NCBI RefSeq assembly: GCF_016863555.1
Contig: NZ_BOPC01000031.1
Span: 57,715 to 121,714 of the forward strand
Reading direction: 5' to 3'
DNA: 64,000 nt
Source: Micromonospora qiuiae
Lineage (GTDB): Bacteria > Actinomycetota > Actinomycetes > Mycobacteriales > Micromonosporaceae
Part shown: positions 35,365-44,500 of the stretch, piece by piece
Layout: each line of letters starts with the position of its first letter
Position numbering within the stretch: position 1 is the first letter of the stretch
Program-made: the position numbers and the translations under genes
The notes under the pieces: model-generated
Told to the model about the DNA's origin: nothing
Seen by the model: only the letters and a program-made list of their open reading frames with translations
The model's database searches: none

Positions 35365-36393
35365 TCAGCCGACGGGAAGGGTCGACTCGCGCATCACGAT
35401 GCGGCCGGGGAACTTCTCCGAACCGGGCACGGCGCCGCCGATGGCGGCGAAGAGTCGCTGGCCGGCCACCGCGCCGAGGTGTTTGAGGTTCATGTCGATG
35501 CTGGTCAGGCGGGGACGGGAGTCGGCGGCGATGGCCTCCCAGTTGTCGAAACCGATCACGGCCGTGCTACGCGGCACGTCGCGTCCAAGGTCGCGCAGCG
35601 TGTCGAGCACCCCGCGAGCGATCTGGTCACTGCCGCAGAAGATCGCGTCGGTCTCGGGATGCTGCTCGACGAGCATGTGGGCTGCGGCCCGACCCCACGA
35701 CTCGTCCCAGGAGCCGAAGTACGGCCGGTCGCCGATCAATCCCAGGCCGGCGTCGGCGAGCGCCGCCGCCGCGCCCTCGGCCCGGTCCCGTGCCGCTTGG
35801 AAGCCGGCGTCACCGGTGATGTGGGCGATGTTGCGCCGGCCGCAGGCCAGCAGGTGCTCGATCGCGAGCCGTCCGCCGCCCACGTTGTCAACCGTGATCG
35901 AAATGTCGTCCGGGTTCGCCGAGGGGTCGTAGACGTACACGACCGGCACCGGAATGTTGCCGGCCAGCGGCGGGCGTGGGTCGGTGCGGGAGCCCACCAC
36001 GATCAGGCCGTCCACCCGGCGGGACAGCAGCGCCCGTACGTGATGCTGTTCCCGGATCGCGTCGCCGCGCGCGTCGCACAGGAAGACCGAGACCTGCCCC
36101 GCCCCGAAGGCGTCCTCCACGCCCATCAGGATGGGAATCGAGAATCGCCCCTCCAGGTCGCTGGTCAGCAGGCCCACCGTACCGGTCCGGCCACTGAGCA
36201 GCCCACGGGCCAACGCGTTCGGCGCGAAGGAGAGCAGTTCCGCGGCCTCCAGCACGCGGACCCGGGTGGCCGCCCGGACCTCGCCGCGCCCGTTGATCGC
36301 CTTTGAGGCGGTGGCCACCGACACCCCGGCGAGCCGGGCGACGTCGGTGAGCGTGGGCGGCCGATTGGTGGGCACCTCGGGCTCGGTGCTCAT
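35365..36393 (-). CDS. LacI-family transcriptional repressor (paralogue 1)
   Basis: 342 residues. Helix-turn-helix PTLTDVARLAGVSVATASKAINGRGEV at about 13-39, hinge helix NALARGLLSGRTGTVGLL, then a periplasmic-binding-like sensor domain ending MRESTLP. It is strikingly similar along its whole length to the LacI protein at 55247-56269 (shared FCDARGDAI-type, HITG, DAIFCG and RGLGR-like blocks), so the two are paralogues. Two CGAAA-type operator-like sites lie upstream. It sits downstream of the GH127-LamG gene on the same strand behind a terminator. Probable effector: a plant-derived oligosaccharide. Confidence 0.9.
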   Translation of the reverse strand: MSTEPEVPTNRPPTLTDVARLAGVSVATASKAINGRGEVRAATRVRVLEAAELLSFAPNALARGLLSGRTGTVGLLTSDLEGRFSIPILMGVEDAFGAGQVSVFLCDARGDAIREQHHVRALLSRRVDGLIVVGSRTDPRPPLAGNIPVPVVYVYDPSANPDDISITVDNVGGGRLAIEHLLACGRRNIAHITGDAGFQAARDRAEGAAAALADAGLGLIGDRPYFGSWDESWGRAAAHMLVEQHPETDAIFCGSDQIARGVLDTLRDLGRDVPRSTAVIGFDNWEAIAADSRPRLTSIDMNLKHLGAVAGQRLFAAIGGAVPGSEKFPGRIVMRESTLPVG

Positions 36394-36477
36394 GCGGTGC
36401 TCCCTCCCCGGCGACCGGCATGGGTGACGCGGCGACAGGCCGTCTCCGGAGTGAGCTGAGCACTCCTGACGGAATCC

Positions 36478-36491
36478 ATAAAGCCTTTTCG
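36478..36491. promoter_or_regulatory. Half-conserved CGAAA-type operator
   Basis: The reverse strand reads CGAAAAGGCTTTAT, one perfect and one degraded arm of the CGAAA-N4-TTTCG motif found intact near the other LacI genes. It lies 85 bp before the LacI start at 36393. Confidence 0.35.
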
Positions 36492-36610
36492 GCCGAGTTT
36501 CGACGAAGGTGGCGAGCCGGTGGCGCCCCGTCGAGCCTCTTGCCTGGACCGAACACTACACCGAAGGAGCACCATCTCCGGTGACGGGAAGCGATCCGGC
36601 AAGCCCACTT

Positions 36611-36624
36611 CGAAAACGATCTCG
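36611..36624. promoter_or_regulatory. CGAAA-N4-TCTCG operator-like site
   Basis: CGAAAACGATCTCG has one mismatch in the right arm against CGAAA-N4-TTTCG. It lies 218 bp upstream of LacI paralogue 1 and just past the GH127-LamG terminator. The rest of the 335-bp gap holds only the 36478 site and the terminator. Confidence 0.4.
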
Positions 36625-36650
36625 AAATCCGATTCGGCTGGAGAAAAGGG

Positions 36651-36683
36651 TGGTGGCGGCATCGGGATCCGACGCCGCCACCA
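36651..36683 (-). terminator. Intrinsic terminator of the GH127-LamG gene
   Basis: TGGTGGCGGC (36651-36660) pairs with GCCGCCACCA (36674-36683), and the loop adds TCGG/CCGA. On the minus strand the stem is followed by CCCTTTTCTCC, a T-rich tail unusual in this GC-rich sequence. Confidence 0.85.
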
Positions 36684-36728
36684 TGGTCATTGCTCGTTCT
36701 CAGTCAACTCCGCGTCGTACGACGCCCT

Positions 36729-39700
36729 TCACTCGGACTCCGGCGCGAGTTCCCGGCGCGCCTGGGCGGCGCGCGAGACGACCCGGTCCTTCTCCGCCTC
36801 GGTGAAGACGCCGGCCTGGACGAACGCCTCCGCGGTCTTGGCGACCGTCGAGACGAACTGGCCGTGGTTGGCGAAGGGTGCCTCGTCCCAGACCAGGTCG
36901 AGGAAGGTCGGACCGTCGGTGCCGGGCGAGGGAATGTCGCTCACGGGTACGTCGTAGTTCGGCAGGCCGTCGTTCCGCTTGCGGTTGGCCACCCCGGTGT
37001 CGATCGAACCGAACACGATCGTCGGCTCCACCCGACGGAAGTACGACGAGGCGGCCTGGGTGTCGCCGATGTAGTACGGCCGCAGGGTGAAGCCGTGCGT
37101 GGTGAAGAGGCGATCACCCGCCGCCGTGGTGCTGGCGGGGGTGATCGCCGCGCGGGCGTAGTCGCCGTCCAGCTTGAGGTGGCGGTACAGCGACAGCTCG
37201 CGGTAGTTGCCGTTGCCCGGGTTGCCCAGGATCTGGAGGAGAACCGGGCCCCAGAAGATCGCCTGGGTGTCGGGGCGGTCCAAGGCCCGCTCGATCCAGA
37301 CGCTGAACGGCATCCGGATGTCGATCGTGTCGCCGGTCTTCCAGTCGCGGCTCAGCGTCAGGTAGCTCCCCGGCTTGGCGTCGAGTTGCTGGGCGACGCC
37401 GTTGATGGAAACGAAGAAGCCCTTGCGCACCCAGCCCGGCACCCGGAGTTTGATGTCGAGGGCGCCGCTGCCGCGCACGGTCAGCCTGGTGCGGTCCTGT
37501 CGTGGGTACTCGGTCTCCTGGACGACGGTGAGGTCCTTCTCCGCCCAGGTGAGGGTGGATGGGGCGTACAGGTTGACCCAGAGGGTGCTGCCGTCGGCCG
37601 ACTTGAAGTAGATGGTCTCCTGGTATTTCGTGTGGTTCTCGATACCGGTCCCGCCGCAGCAGGTGCCGGTGTTGCCGTAGCTGCGGCTCGTGCCCGGGGT
37701 CAGCGGCTGGAAGTAGGTGACCTGCGGGTTGCTGACGGTGGTGGTGTCGGCCCGCGAACCGGCGATCTGGTTGAGCAGGCCCCGCTCGTAGTAGTCCAGG
37801 TAGGCGGCGTCCTGCTCGTGCAGGAACAGGTTGCGCGCCAGCTTGATCAGGTTGTACGTCGTGCAGGTCTCCGCGCCGCCCTGGGCGATCGCGTTGGCGA
37901 TGTTGCCCCGGTTCTGGAACAGCTCGATGTTGTTGTTGGAGCCGGGGTAGTTGCCGCCGGTGCCACCGTTGGCGAACATGCGGTGCGGGACGACCATCCC
38001 GAAGAAGTTCTTGGCGGCCTGGAAGTACTCGGTGTCCCCGCTGTGCTCGTAGACGCGCAGGTAGCCGACGAACTGGGGCACGTGCGAGTTGGCGTGCAGC
38101 CGGTCCGGACGGCGACGACCGGGGTTGGTCTGCGGCGTGGTGACGAGGATGTCCCGGTTGGCCACGCAGGCGTCGAAGAGCGACTCCCGGTTGTCGAAGA
38201 GCTTGGCGGTGGCCAGGTGCTTCGCGTCGCCGGTGAGGGCGTAGATCTCGGGGAAGACCTCGTTCGCTCCCCCGGTCTCGCCGGCGATGTAGAGGTCCCA
38301 CATGTAGTTCAGGTTGTCCCGGGTGATCGGTCCCGGGTACGCGGGATGGTTCTTGTCCCCCACGGTCAACGCCAGGTGCGCCCAGTTGGCCATCTTGGTG
38401 ACGACGTCGAGGGCCTTGGCGTTGTCGGTGTGGTAGTACGCGTCGAGCAGGCCACGCATGATCTTGTGCTGGGTGTACCACGGCGCCCAGGTGTTGGTGG
38501 TGGCGTTACCGCCGTAGACGGCCCAGCGGGGCGGGCCGAGCCGCAGCACCGCGTCCTCCGGGATCGCACCCAGGTAGCCCGGGTGCGTCGGCACCCACAG
38601 GGCACCGCCGCCGCTCTGGGTCGGCACGATGCCACCGTCGCGGCCGTTGGGCGAGGCGTCGCGGATGGTGGTGCCGCCCTCTTCCTCGAACCGGTACCAG
38701 GCGATCGACCCACCACCGGTGCTGCCGGCCGGGGAGTCCAGCAGGGAGCTCACCTCCTGCTGGCTGAGCGCCCGGTCGAAGATGTGGAACTCGTCGACGC
38801 TCGCGTTGAGCATCGGGTCGCCGTACTGCGACCGCCCGATCCACCGGTTGCCCGGGTTGCCGAGGTTGGCCGGGCTCAGGGTCATGTTCGTGTTCCGCCC
38901 GGCCTGCTCACCGTTGACGTACAGGGTGCCGGTGTTCTGGGAGAGCGTCACCGCCAGGTGCACCCACTGGTTGGTGGGCAGCGCCGCAGAGCCATTGATC
39001 TGCTGCTCTCCGCCGCTGCCGCTTACCGTGATCGCGAACCTCGGCGCGTTGCCGCTGGCACCGGCACGCGGCGTCAGGAACATGTTGACCGTGGCGTTCT
39101 GACCGAAGTCGAACAGCCGGCTCCAGTTCTGAGCGGCGGCGAGGTTCACCCAGGCGGCGATGGTGAAGTCGGTGAGCTGGCTGATCGTCTCCTGCGGCAG
39201 GGTCACGTACTCCGCCCGGCTCGGGCCGTTCAGGCGCAGTCCGCTGCCGAAGCGGCCCGGGACCCGGTCGATCTGCGGCTCCTCCGGCTCCTCTTCCCCC
39301 GGGTCGCCGTCGCCCATCCGCGCGGTGATCGCGGCCTGACACGCGGCGAGCTCGTCGACCATCCAGTCGAGCTTGTTCTTGAAGATCGGCTCGCCGTGGT
39401 CGGCGTAGCCCTGCGCCAGGGCCGTCATGAAGTGGCCGGCCCAGTGGCCGCTGAGCAGTCCGCCGTCCTCCCAGCCACCGGGGGTGGTCACGCCCGGCGG
39501 GTTCGGCCGGCCGGCCTGGTTGTTGAACAGCACGAGGAAACGCCGCTCGTCGAGCTGCCGAAGGTAGCTCTTCATGCGGTCGCGCTTTTCCTGGAGCAGC
39601 CCGTCGCCGAGTGTCACGTCACGCAGGGGGAAGGGCCGGACCGGGGCGGTGCCGCCGGGACCCGGGTCGGGCGGGGCCACGCCGAGCCCGGCCGCTCCGG

Positions 39701-39833
39701 CGGGCGCTCCGTCGACCGGTGCGGCGGTGGCTGATGCCGGCAGCGCGCCGGCGGCGGCCACCGCGGCCACCCCGATGGCTGATGCCTGAAGAATGTGACG
39801 TCGAGTGACGGGAGGGGTATCGAGTTCGGCCAC
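36729..39833 (-). CDS. Tat-secreted GH127/GH146-type beta-L-arabinofuranosidase with inserted LamG domain
   Basis: 1034 residues from GTG 39833, which has GGAAGGA upstream; ATG 39875 is only nine bases from the predicted transcription start. Twin-arginine signal TRRHILQAS at about 10-18. The DUF1680 catalytic domain starts near residue 80 (FPLRDVTLGDG), is interrupted at about 176-416 by a LamG/concanavalin-like domain (FTIAAWVNL, DEFHIFDRALS), and resumes with WAPWYTQHKIMRGL. The catalytic zinc/cysteine set is complete: Glu655-x-Cys657 (AETC) and Cys725-Cys726 (TCCGGTG), as in GH127, where Cys is the nucleophile. Expected action: hydrolysis of plant beta-L-arabinofuranosides outside the cell. 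The exact GH family number is uncertain. Confidence 0.88.
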   Translation of the reverse strand: MAELDTPPVTRRHILQASAIGVAAVAAAGALPASATAAPVDGAPAGAAGLGVAPPDPGPGGTAPVRPFPLRDVTLGDGLLQEKRDRMKSYLRQLDERRFLVLFNNQAGRPNPPGVTTPGGWEDGGLLSGHWAGHFMTALAQGYADHGEPIFKNKLDWMVDELAACQAAITARMGDGDPGEEEPEEPQIDRVPGRFGSGLRLNGPSRAEYVTLPQETISQLTDFTIAAWVNLAAAQNWSRLFDFGQNATVNMFLTPRAGASGNAPRFAITVSGSGGEQQINGSAALPTNQWVHLAVTLSQNTGTLYVNGEQAGRNTNMTLSPANLGNPGNRWIGRSQYGDPMLNASVDEFHIFDRALSQQEVSSLLDSPAGSTGGGSIAWYRFEEEGGTTIRDASPNGRDGGIVPTQSGGGALWVPTHPGYLGAIPEDAVLRLGPPRWAVYGGNATTNTWAPWYTQHKIMRGLLDAYYHTDNAKALDVVTKMANWAHLALTVGDKNHPAYPGPITRDNLNYMWDLYIAGETGGANEVFPEIYALTGDAKHLATAKLFDNRESLFDACVANRDILVTTPQTNPGRRRPDRLHANSHVPQFVGYLRVYEHSGDTEYFQAAKNFFGMVVPHRMFANGGTGGNYPGSNNNIELFQNRGNIANAIAQGGAETCTTYNLIKLARNLFLHEQDAAYLDYYERGLLNQIAGSRADTTTVSNPQVTYFQPLTPGTSRSYGNTGTCCGGTGIENHTKYQETIYFKSADGSTLWVNLYAPSTLTWAEKDLTVVQETEYPRQDRTRLTVRGSGALDIKLRVPGWVRKGFFVSINGVAQQLDAKPGSYLTLSRDWKTGDTIDIRMPFSVWIERALDRPDTQAIFWGPVLLQILGNPGNGNYRELSLYRHLKLDGDYARAAITPASTTAAGDRLFTTHGFTLRPYYIGDTQAASSYFRRVEPTIVFGSIDTGVANRKRNDGLPNYDVPVSDIPSPGTDGPTFLDLVWDEAPFANHGQFVSTVAKTAEAFVQAGVFTEAEKDRVVSRAAQARRELAPESE

Positions 39834-39878
39834 CTGGATCGATCCTTCCGCGTGGTGGGGTGCGTGCGAGCGCATGGA

Positions 39879-39918
39879 TGTTAACGCTCACTCTAGGCAG
39901 GGCAGGCACTCCTAGCAA
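39879..39918 (-). promoter_or_regulatory. Promoter and LacI-type operator of the GH127-LamG gene
   Basis: On the minus strand: -35 TTGCTA (39918-39913), 17-bp spacer, -10 TAGAGT (39895-39890), with the operator-like GTGAGCGTTAACA (39891-39879) starting inside the -10. The same 13-mer recurs at 49635-49647. Confidence 0.7.
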
Positions 39919-39932
39919 GGCAATCCTCTATA

Positions 39933-39970
39933 TTGACAGCCCCTGGAAGGCTGCATATGTTATCGCTAAC
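39933..39970 (+). promoter_or_regulatory. P450 promoter overlapped by a LacI-type operator
   Basis: TTGACA (39933-39938), 17-bp spacer, TATGTT (39956-39961). TGTTATCGCTAAC (39958-39970), with perfect GTTA/TAAC arms, overlaps the -10. The arrangement mirrors the divergent GH127-LamG promoter 40 bp away. Confidence 0.75.
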
Positions 39971-40001
39971 TACCTGTTGGCCCGGATATTCAGGAGGCGA
40001 C

Positions 40002-41192
40002 GTGGCCTCTGGCTTCGACGTGTCGGAGTTGTGGGATCCGGCCGTCCGCCGCGATCCGCACCGCTTCTACGACCGGGTACGGGACGCTGGCGAGCCAGTG
40101 CTCCAGATTCATCCCACGGGCGAACGCTGGTGGGTGATCGCCGGCCACGCCGACGTGCTGACCGGACTGCGGCACCCGGCGATCGGCCACGAGATCGGCC
40201 GACACTGTCCGGCCGCCCGGCTGACCGCCCCGCACGAGTTGTCCGAAGTGGCGAGACTCGAGGCCCGCCAGCTCATCAACCTCGATCCGCCTGACCACAC
40301 CCGACTGCGCGGGTTGGTCAGTGGCGGCTTCACCGCGCGGGCCGTGGCCCGGCTCGAACCGTGGATCAGCGACCTCGCCGACCGACTGGTCGCCCGTGCC
40401 CGCCGGGAGGGCATCATCGACGGCATCGCCGACCTCGCCGATCCGGTGCCGGTCAACGTCATCGCCGAGCTGGTCGGCGTGCCGGAGGCGGACCGGCCAC
40501 GCTTCCGCGCCTGGTCGGCGGCGATCGTCTCGGCCAGCGTCGACGGCCCGGCGGCGGTCACGGAATTCGGGGCGTACCTCGACGAGTTGGCGGCCCGACG
40601 CCGCGCGGATCCGGCCGACGACCTGATGTCGCAGCTGGTGGCCGTCGCGGATCGAGATGACCGGCTCGATCGCGACGAGTTGGTGGCGCTGGTGCAGCTT
40701 CTGCTCATCGCCGGTCAGGAGACCACCGTCGACCTGATCGTCAACGGCCTCCGTCTGCTGCTCAGCCACCCCGAACAGTGGCAGGCGCTGCGGGACGATC
40801 CGTCGTTGGCGCCGGCGGTGGTCGAGGAGACGCTCAGGTACCGGGGGCCGGTCGAGATCGTGCCACCGCGGTACGCCTTCGAGGACATCGAGATCGCCGG
40901 CGGACGGATCCCCGCGTACGACCGGGTGGGCCTGTCGTTGTGGGGCGCCAACCGGGACCCGGCGGTGTTCGACCGGCCCCACGAGTTCGACATCCACCGC
41001 ACCGACGGTCGCCAACACATCGCCTTCGGGCACGGGATCCACTTCTGTCTCGGCGCGCACCTGGCCCGGCTGGAGAGCCGGATCATGTTCGACCGGATCG
41101 CCCGGCAGCTGCCCGGCCTGCGTCTCGCGGTGGATCCCGCCGAGTTGGACGATTTCCGGCTGCACCACACCGGCCTCCCGCTGTTGGTGTGA
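40002..41192 (+). CDS. Cytochrome P450
   Basis: 396 residues from GTG 40002, preceded by CAGGAGG; this start falls 40 bp after the predicted -10. I-helix LLIAGQETTVDL, K-helix EETLRY, and heme loop FGHGIHFCLGAHLAR with Cys349 as the iron ligand. Length and motifs fit bacterial class I P450s (CYP105/107-like). No ferredoxin or reductase gene is nearby, so redox partners come from elsewhere. The substrate is unknown. Sharing the operator with the arabinofuranosidase promoter suggests co-regulation by plant sugars, which is unusual for a P450. Confidence 0.92.
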   Translation: MASGFDVSELWDPAVRRDPHRFYDRVRDAGEPVLQIHPTGERWWVIAGHADVLTGLRHPAIGHEIGRHCPAARLTAPHELSEVARLEARQLINLDPPDHTRLRGLVSGGFTARAVARLEPWISDLADRLVARARREGIIDGIADLADPVPVNVIAELVGVPEADRPRFRAWSAAIVSASVDGPAAVTEFGAYLDELAARRRADPADDLMSQLVAVADRDDRLDRDELVALVQLLLIAGQETTVDLIVNGLRLLLSHPEQWQALRDDPSLAPAVVEETLRYRGPVEIVPPRYAFEDIEIAGGRIPAYDRVGLSLWGANRDPAVFDRPHEFDIHRTDGRQHIAFGHGIHFCLGAHLARLESRIMFDRIARQLPGLRLAVDPAELDDFRLHHTGLPLLV

Positions 41193-41203
41193 CCCGAGGA
41201 GGT

Positions 41204-41235
41204 GACGGGGGGCCGGAATGCCGCGGCCCCCCGTC
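41204..41235. terminator. Bidirectional terminator hairpin
   Basis: GACGGGGGGCCG (41204-41215) pairs perfectly with CGGCCCCCCGTC (41224-41235) between the convergent P450 and small secreted protein genes. Confidence 0.85.
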
Positions 41236-41242
41236 GCGGGCC

Positions 41243-41518
41243 TCACTCGAACAGGGACAGGGTCAGGGTCGAGGCGTACTCACCGGCCGCGACATCCGCC
41301 GGCGTACGCAGGAACAGCTCCGCGTCGACCGTGTACTCGCCACCGGCCACCGCACCCGAGTCGAACGTGGAGACCAGCAACTCCTGATCCACCAGACCCA
41401 CGTTGTTACCCGGCTGCGTCGGGTCGGCCGACGCTGGCGACGCCACCGCCACCGGCCCGGCCACCATCGCGCCCGCGGCCACCGCCGCGAACAGGCGCTT
41501 ACGGTTCAACGCGTTCAT
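41243..41518 (-). CDS. Small secreted protein of unknown function
   Basis: 91 residues; ATG 41518 follows GGAG. A signal peptide of about 31 residues ends ASPASA, leaving a mature chain of about 60 residues without cysteines. Its end, ADVAAGEYASTLTLSLFE, has the alternating pattern of a final beta strand as in WxL-like or spore/fimbrial beta-sandwich domains, but it is too short for a whole known domain. It is the last gene after the GH43-type gene (28-bp gap), so it is probably cotranscribed with it. Function unknown. Confidence 0.7.
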   Translation of the reverse strand: MNALNRKRLFAAVAAGAMVAGPVAVASPASADPTQPGNNVGLVDQELLVSTFDSGAVAGGEYTVDAELFLRTPADVAAGEYASTLTLSLFE

Positions 41519-41546
41519 TCAATGCTCCATCCGTGACAGGTGAGAA

Positions 41547-44500
41547 TCACTGGGCTTGCCGAGGGTCGGCGGCGCAGTTGGCGCCCGCGTGCTCCGCGGT
41601 GACGAGGGTCGTCGTGTCCCTGCCGTCGACGGAACCGGTGACCCGGACCGTCGCCGTGCCGGCCGTCACCGAGGCCGCCCGGGTGGCGAACTGCTGGAAG
41701 GCGTTGCCGCCGGGCGCCACGTCCGCGAACGTGCGCTCGCCGTACGCGGTCTCCAGGGCGATGTCCACCGGCGCGTCATGGCCGTTGCGGGCCTGCACCG
41801 CGACGTACGCCTTGCCGGCGAGGCAGCGCGCCTGCGCGGTCACCGTCACGGGCAGCTCCGGCCGGACGCCCGGGTCGTCGGCGAAGACCCGCCACTCGGT
41901 GATCGCGACCGCGGAGTAGGTGGTGCCGTTGCCGTTGGCCCGAATGGTGGCCCGCACCCTCGATGTGCTGACCGGATCGAAGGTGACCCGGTTGAACGCG
42001 GTGGTGCTCGTGCCGTAGGGGGACGCCCCGGTCACGTCCCGCCAGGCCGAGCCGGCCTCGTCCCAGTACTGGAGGACCCAGCCGTCGGGCTGGGCGACGC
42101 CTTCGCCGGAGCCCTGGTTGGAGTCCCGCCAGAACTTCAGCTCGGTGCCGGTGATCCGCACCGGGCGGGTCCACTCGTACTGGACCCACTGGGTGGCCGG
42201 GCGGGTGCCGGACCAGGTGCCCCAGATCTGCGCCTGGCTCGGGTTGGCCGGGTCGGCACCGTCGTTGAGGGCGGTGACGCTGTTCCAGCTCGCCGTGTAG
42301 GAGGCGCTCGGGGTCGCGATCGGCCCGATGTTGCCGGTGAGCGGCCCGGACAGGTCCGCCGGGATGGCGACCGTCCTGGCCGTCTCCAGGTTCCCGGCCA
42401 CGTCGATCGCCCGGAACGACACGGTGTGCCGGTTGGAGTCGGGTGCCGCGACGGCACCGTCGTACGTGGTCCACGCGCCGGTGCCGATGGCGTACTCGAT
42501 CCGGGCGACCCCGGAGGTGGCGTCGGTCGCGGTCACCGTGACCGACCGGGTGGTGCTGTGCACGGTGGCCGTGCTCACCGGCGCTGTGGCGTCGATCCGT
42601 ACGCCGAGGTTCGCGGGCGTCGAGACGTTGCCCGCGCGGTCGGTCGCGGTCGCGGTGACGGTGTGCTGGCCGTCGCCGGAGACGGTGACGTCGACGTACC
42701 GCACGTCGTCCGCGACGGTCGGCTGGCCGTCGTTCACCCGGGCCGAGATGGTCAGCCGACCGCCCCGGTCGTCGACCCCGGCGACCCGCACCCGCACCGC
42801 GGATCGGAACCAACCGGCGCCGCCGGCACTGCCGCTGGGCGTGAGCGTCACCGTCGGCGCGGTCTCGTCGCCCTCGGTGTCATCCGGAGAGATGACGGTG
42901 ACCTGCGCGGAGACCCGCCCGGCGGCGTAACCGAGCACGGTGCCTCCGATGGTGAACGTCCGAGGCGCCGCAACCTCCTCCGGCTGGACCGCGTCCCAGT
43001 AGACCGGCACCCGCAGCGTCTCGCCGCCGACCGACACCGGCAGGGTGTCCGGCAGGTCGCTCTCGCCCACCTCCACCGTCATCGCCGGCGCGGTGACGGC
43101 GGCCTCCGGCTGCGCGGCGAGAACCTTCCACTCCTCGACGGCCACGGCGGAATAGGTGCTGCCGTTGGTCGACGCGTCGAACACCGCGCGGACCTGCGTG
43201 GTGGTCACCGGGTCGAAGGTGGTGTTCTGGAAGCCCTGCGTGCCGGTCGGGAAGCCGCTCGGGTTCGGCACGTCGGCCCACTGCCCGGTGTCCAGGTTCC
43301 AGTACTGCATCCGCCAGCGGGCGGGCGCGGCCACGCCCACCCCGGTGGCCTGGGGCTGGTCGTTCCAGAAGTCGATCTGCGAGCCGGAGATCCGCATCGG
43401 CTGGTCCCAGGTGTACTGCACCCACTGCTGGGGCGGGTTGTTGCTGGTCCAGGTCCCCCACATGTCCGGCGGCAGCGGGTTCGACCGGACGATCTCGTCG
43501 TTGAGCGCCTTCACCCAGTACTGCGTGGGCACCGGCTCGTTGGAGACGGTGACCCTGGCCTCCTGGGCGATGTTCGGCCGGGGGGTGAGGTCGCGTCCCT
43601 TGGCCGGCGTCGGCGTCACCAGCTTCATCCGCGGCGGGGTCTGGGTGTCGTCCCACTCGACCGGGTCGATCGCCACCGACCGGCGGAAGTGGCCGCCGCC
43701 CACCGCGTCGGCGGTGTGGTACGCGATGTACCACCTGCCGTTGAACTCCAGGATGCCCGGGTGGCTCGTGGTCGAGGAGACCGGGCGGAGCATGGTGCCC
43801 CGGTAGGTCCACGGCCCCTCGGGCGAGGTCGCCGTGGCGTAGGCGATGCAGGCGTGGTAGTTCGCCGGGGTGCACTGCGAGGTCGGGCCGGCGTTGTTGC
43901 CGGCGTACGCCAGGTAGTAGGTGCCGTTGCGCGTGAAGGCCCAGGCTGCCTCGAAGAAGCCGGTCAGGCCGGTCACCGTGCGCGGGGTGCCGACCGGGGT
44001 CTTCATGTCCTGCCGGAGTTCGAGCATCCGCAGTTGGCTGAACGAGCCCCACCAGATGTACACCCGCTGGTGGGGGGCCTCGCCGTCGACGAGGATGGTC
44101 GGGTCGATGTTGTGGATGTTGTTGGGCGTGGGCACCCGCTGGGAGATGATCGGCCCGCCCGCGTGGTCGGTCCACGGGCCGGTCGGGCTCTCCGAGACCG
44201 CGACGCCGATGGCGAACTTGTCGGACGCCGGGCTGTTGCGCTCGTGGATGGGGACGTACCAGTAGTAGCGTCCGTCCACGCCCTGGACGACCTGGCCCGC
44301 GTACGCGCGTCCGGGTGTGGCCCAGTCGAAGACCTGCTCCGGTCGCATCAGCGACGGGAAGTGGGTCCACTCCCCCGCCGCCACGTCGGTGGTCCGGAAC
44401 GCGCCCCACTCGTTCATGATGAAGTCGTTGGTGGACGGCCCGGCCTGGTCGTGACCGGTGTAGATGTAGAGCTGGTCCCGCCCGGTGTCGTTGCCGGGCG

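Noticed and set aside
36690..39734. A 1014-codon plus-strand open frame opposite the GH127-LamG gene
   Set aside because: Shadow composition and no motifs, while the minus strand has Tat signal, LamG and the complete zinc/cysteine centre.
39834..39875. ATG 39875 as start of the GH127-LamG gene
   Set aside because: It has no ribosome site and would begin about nine bases after the predicted transcription start; GTG 39833 has GGAAGGA before it and still keeps the Tat signal.
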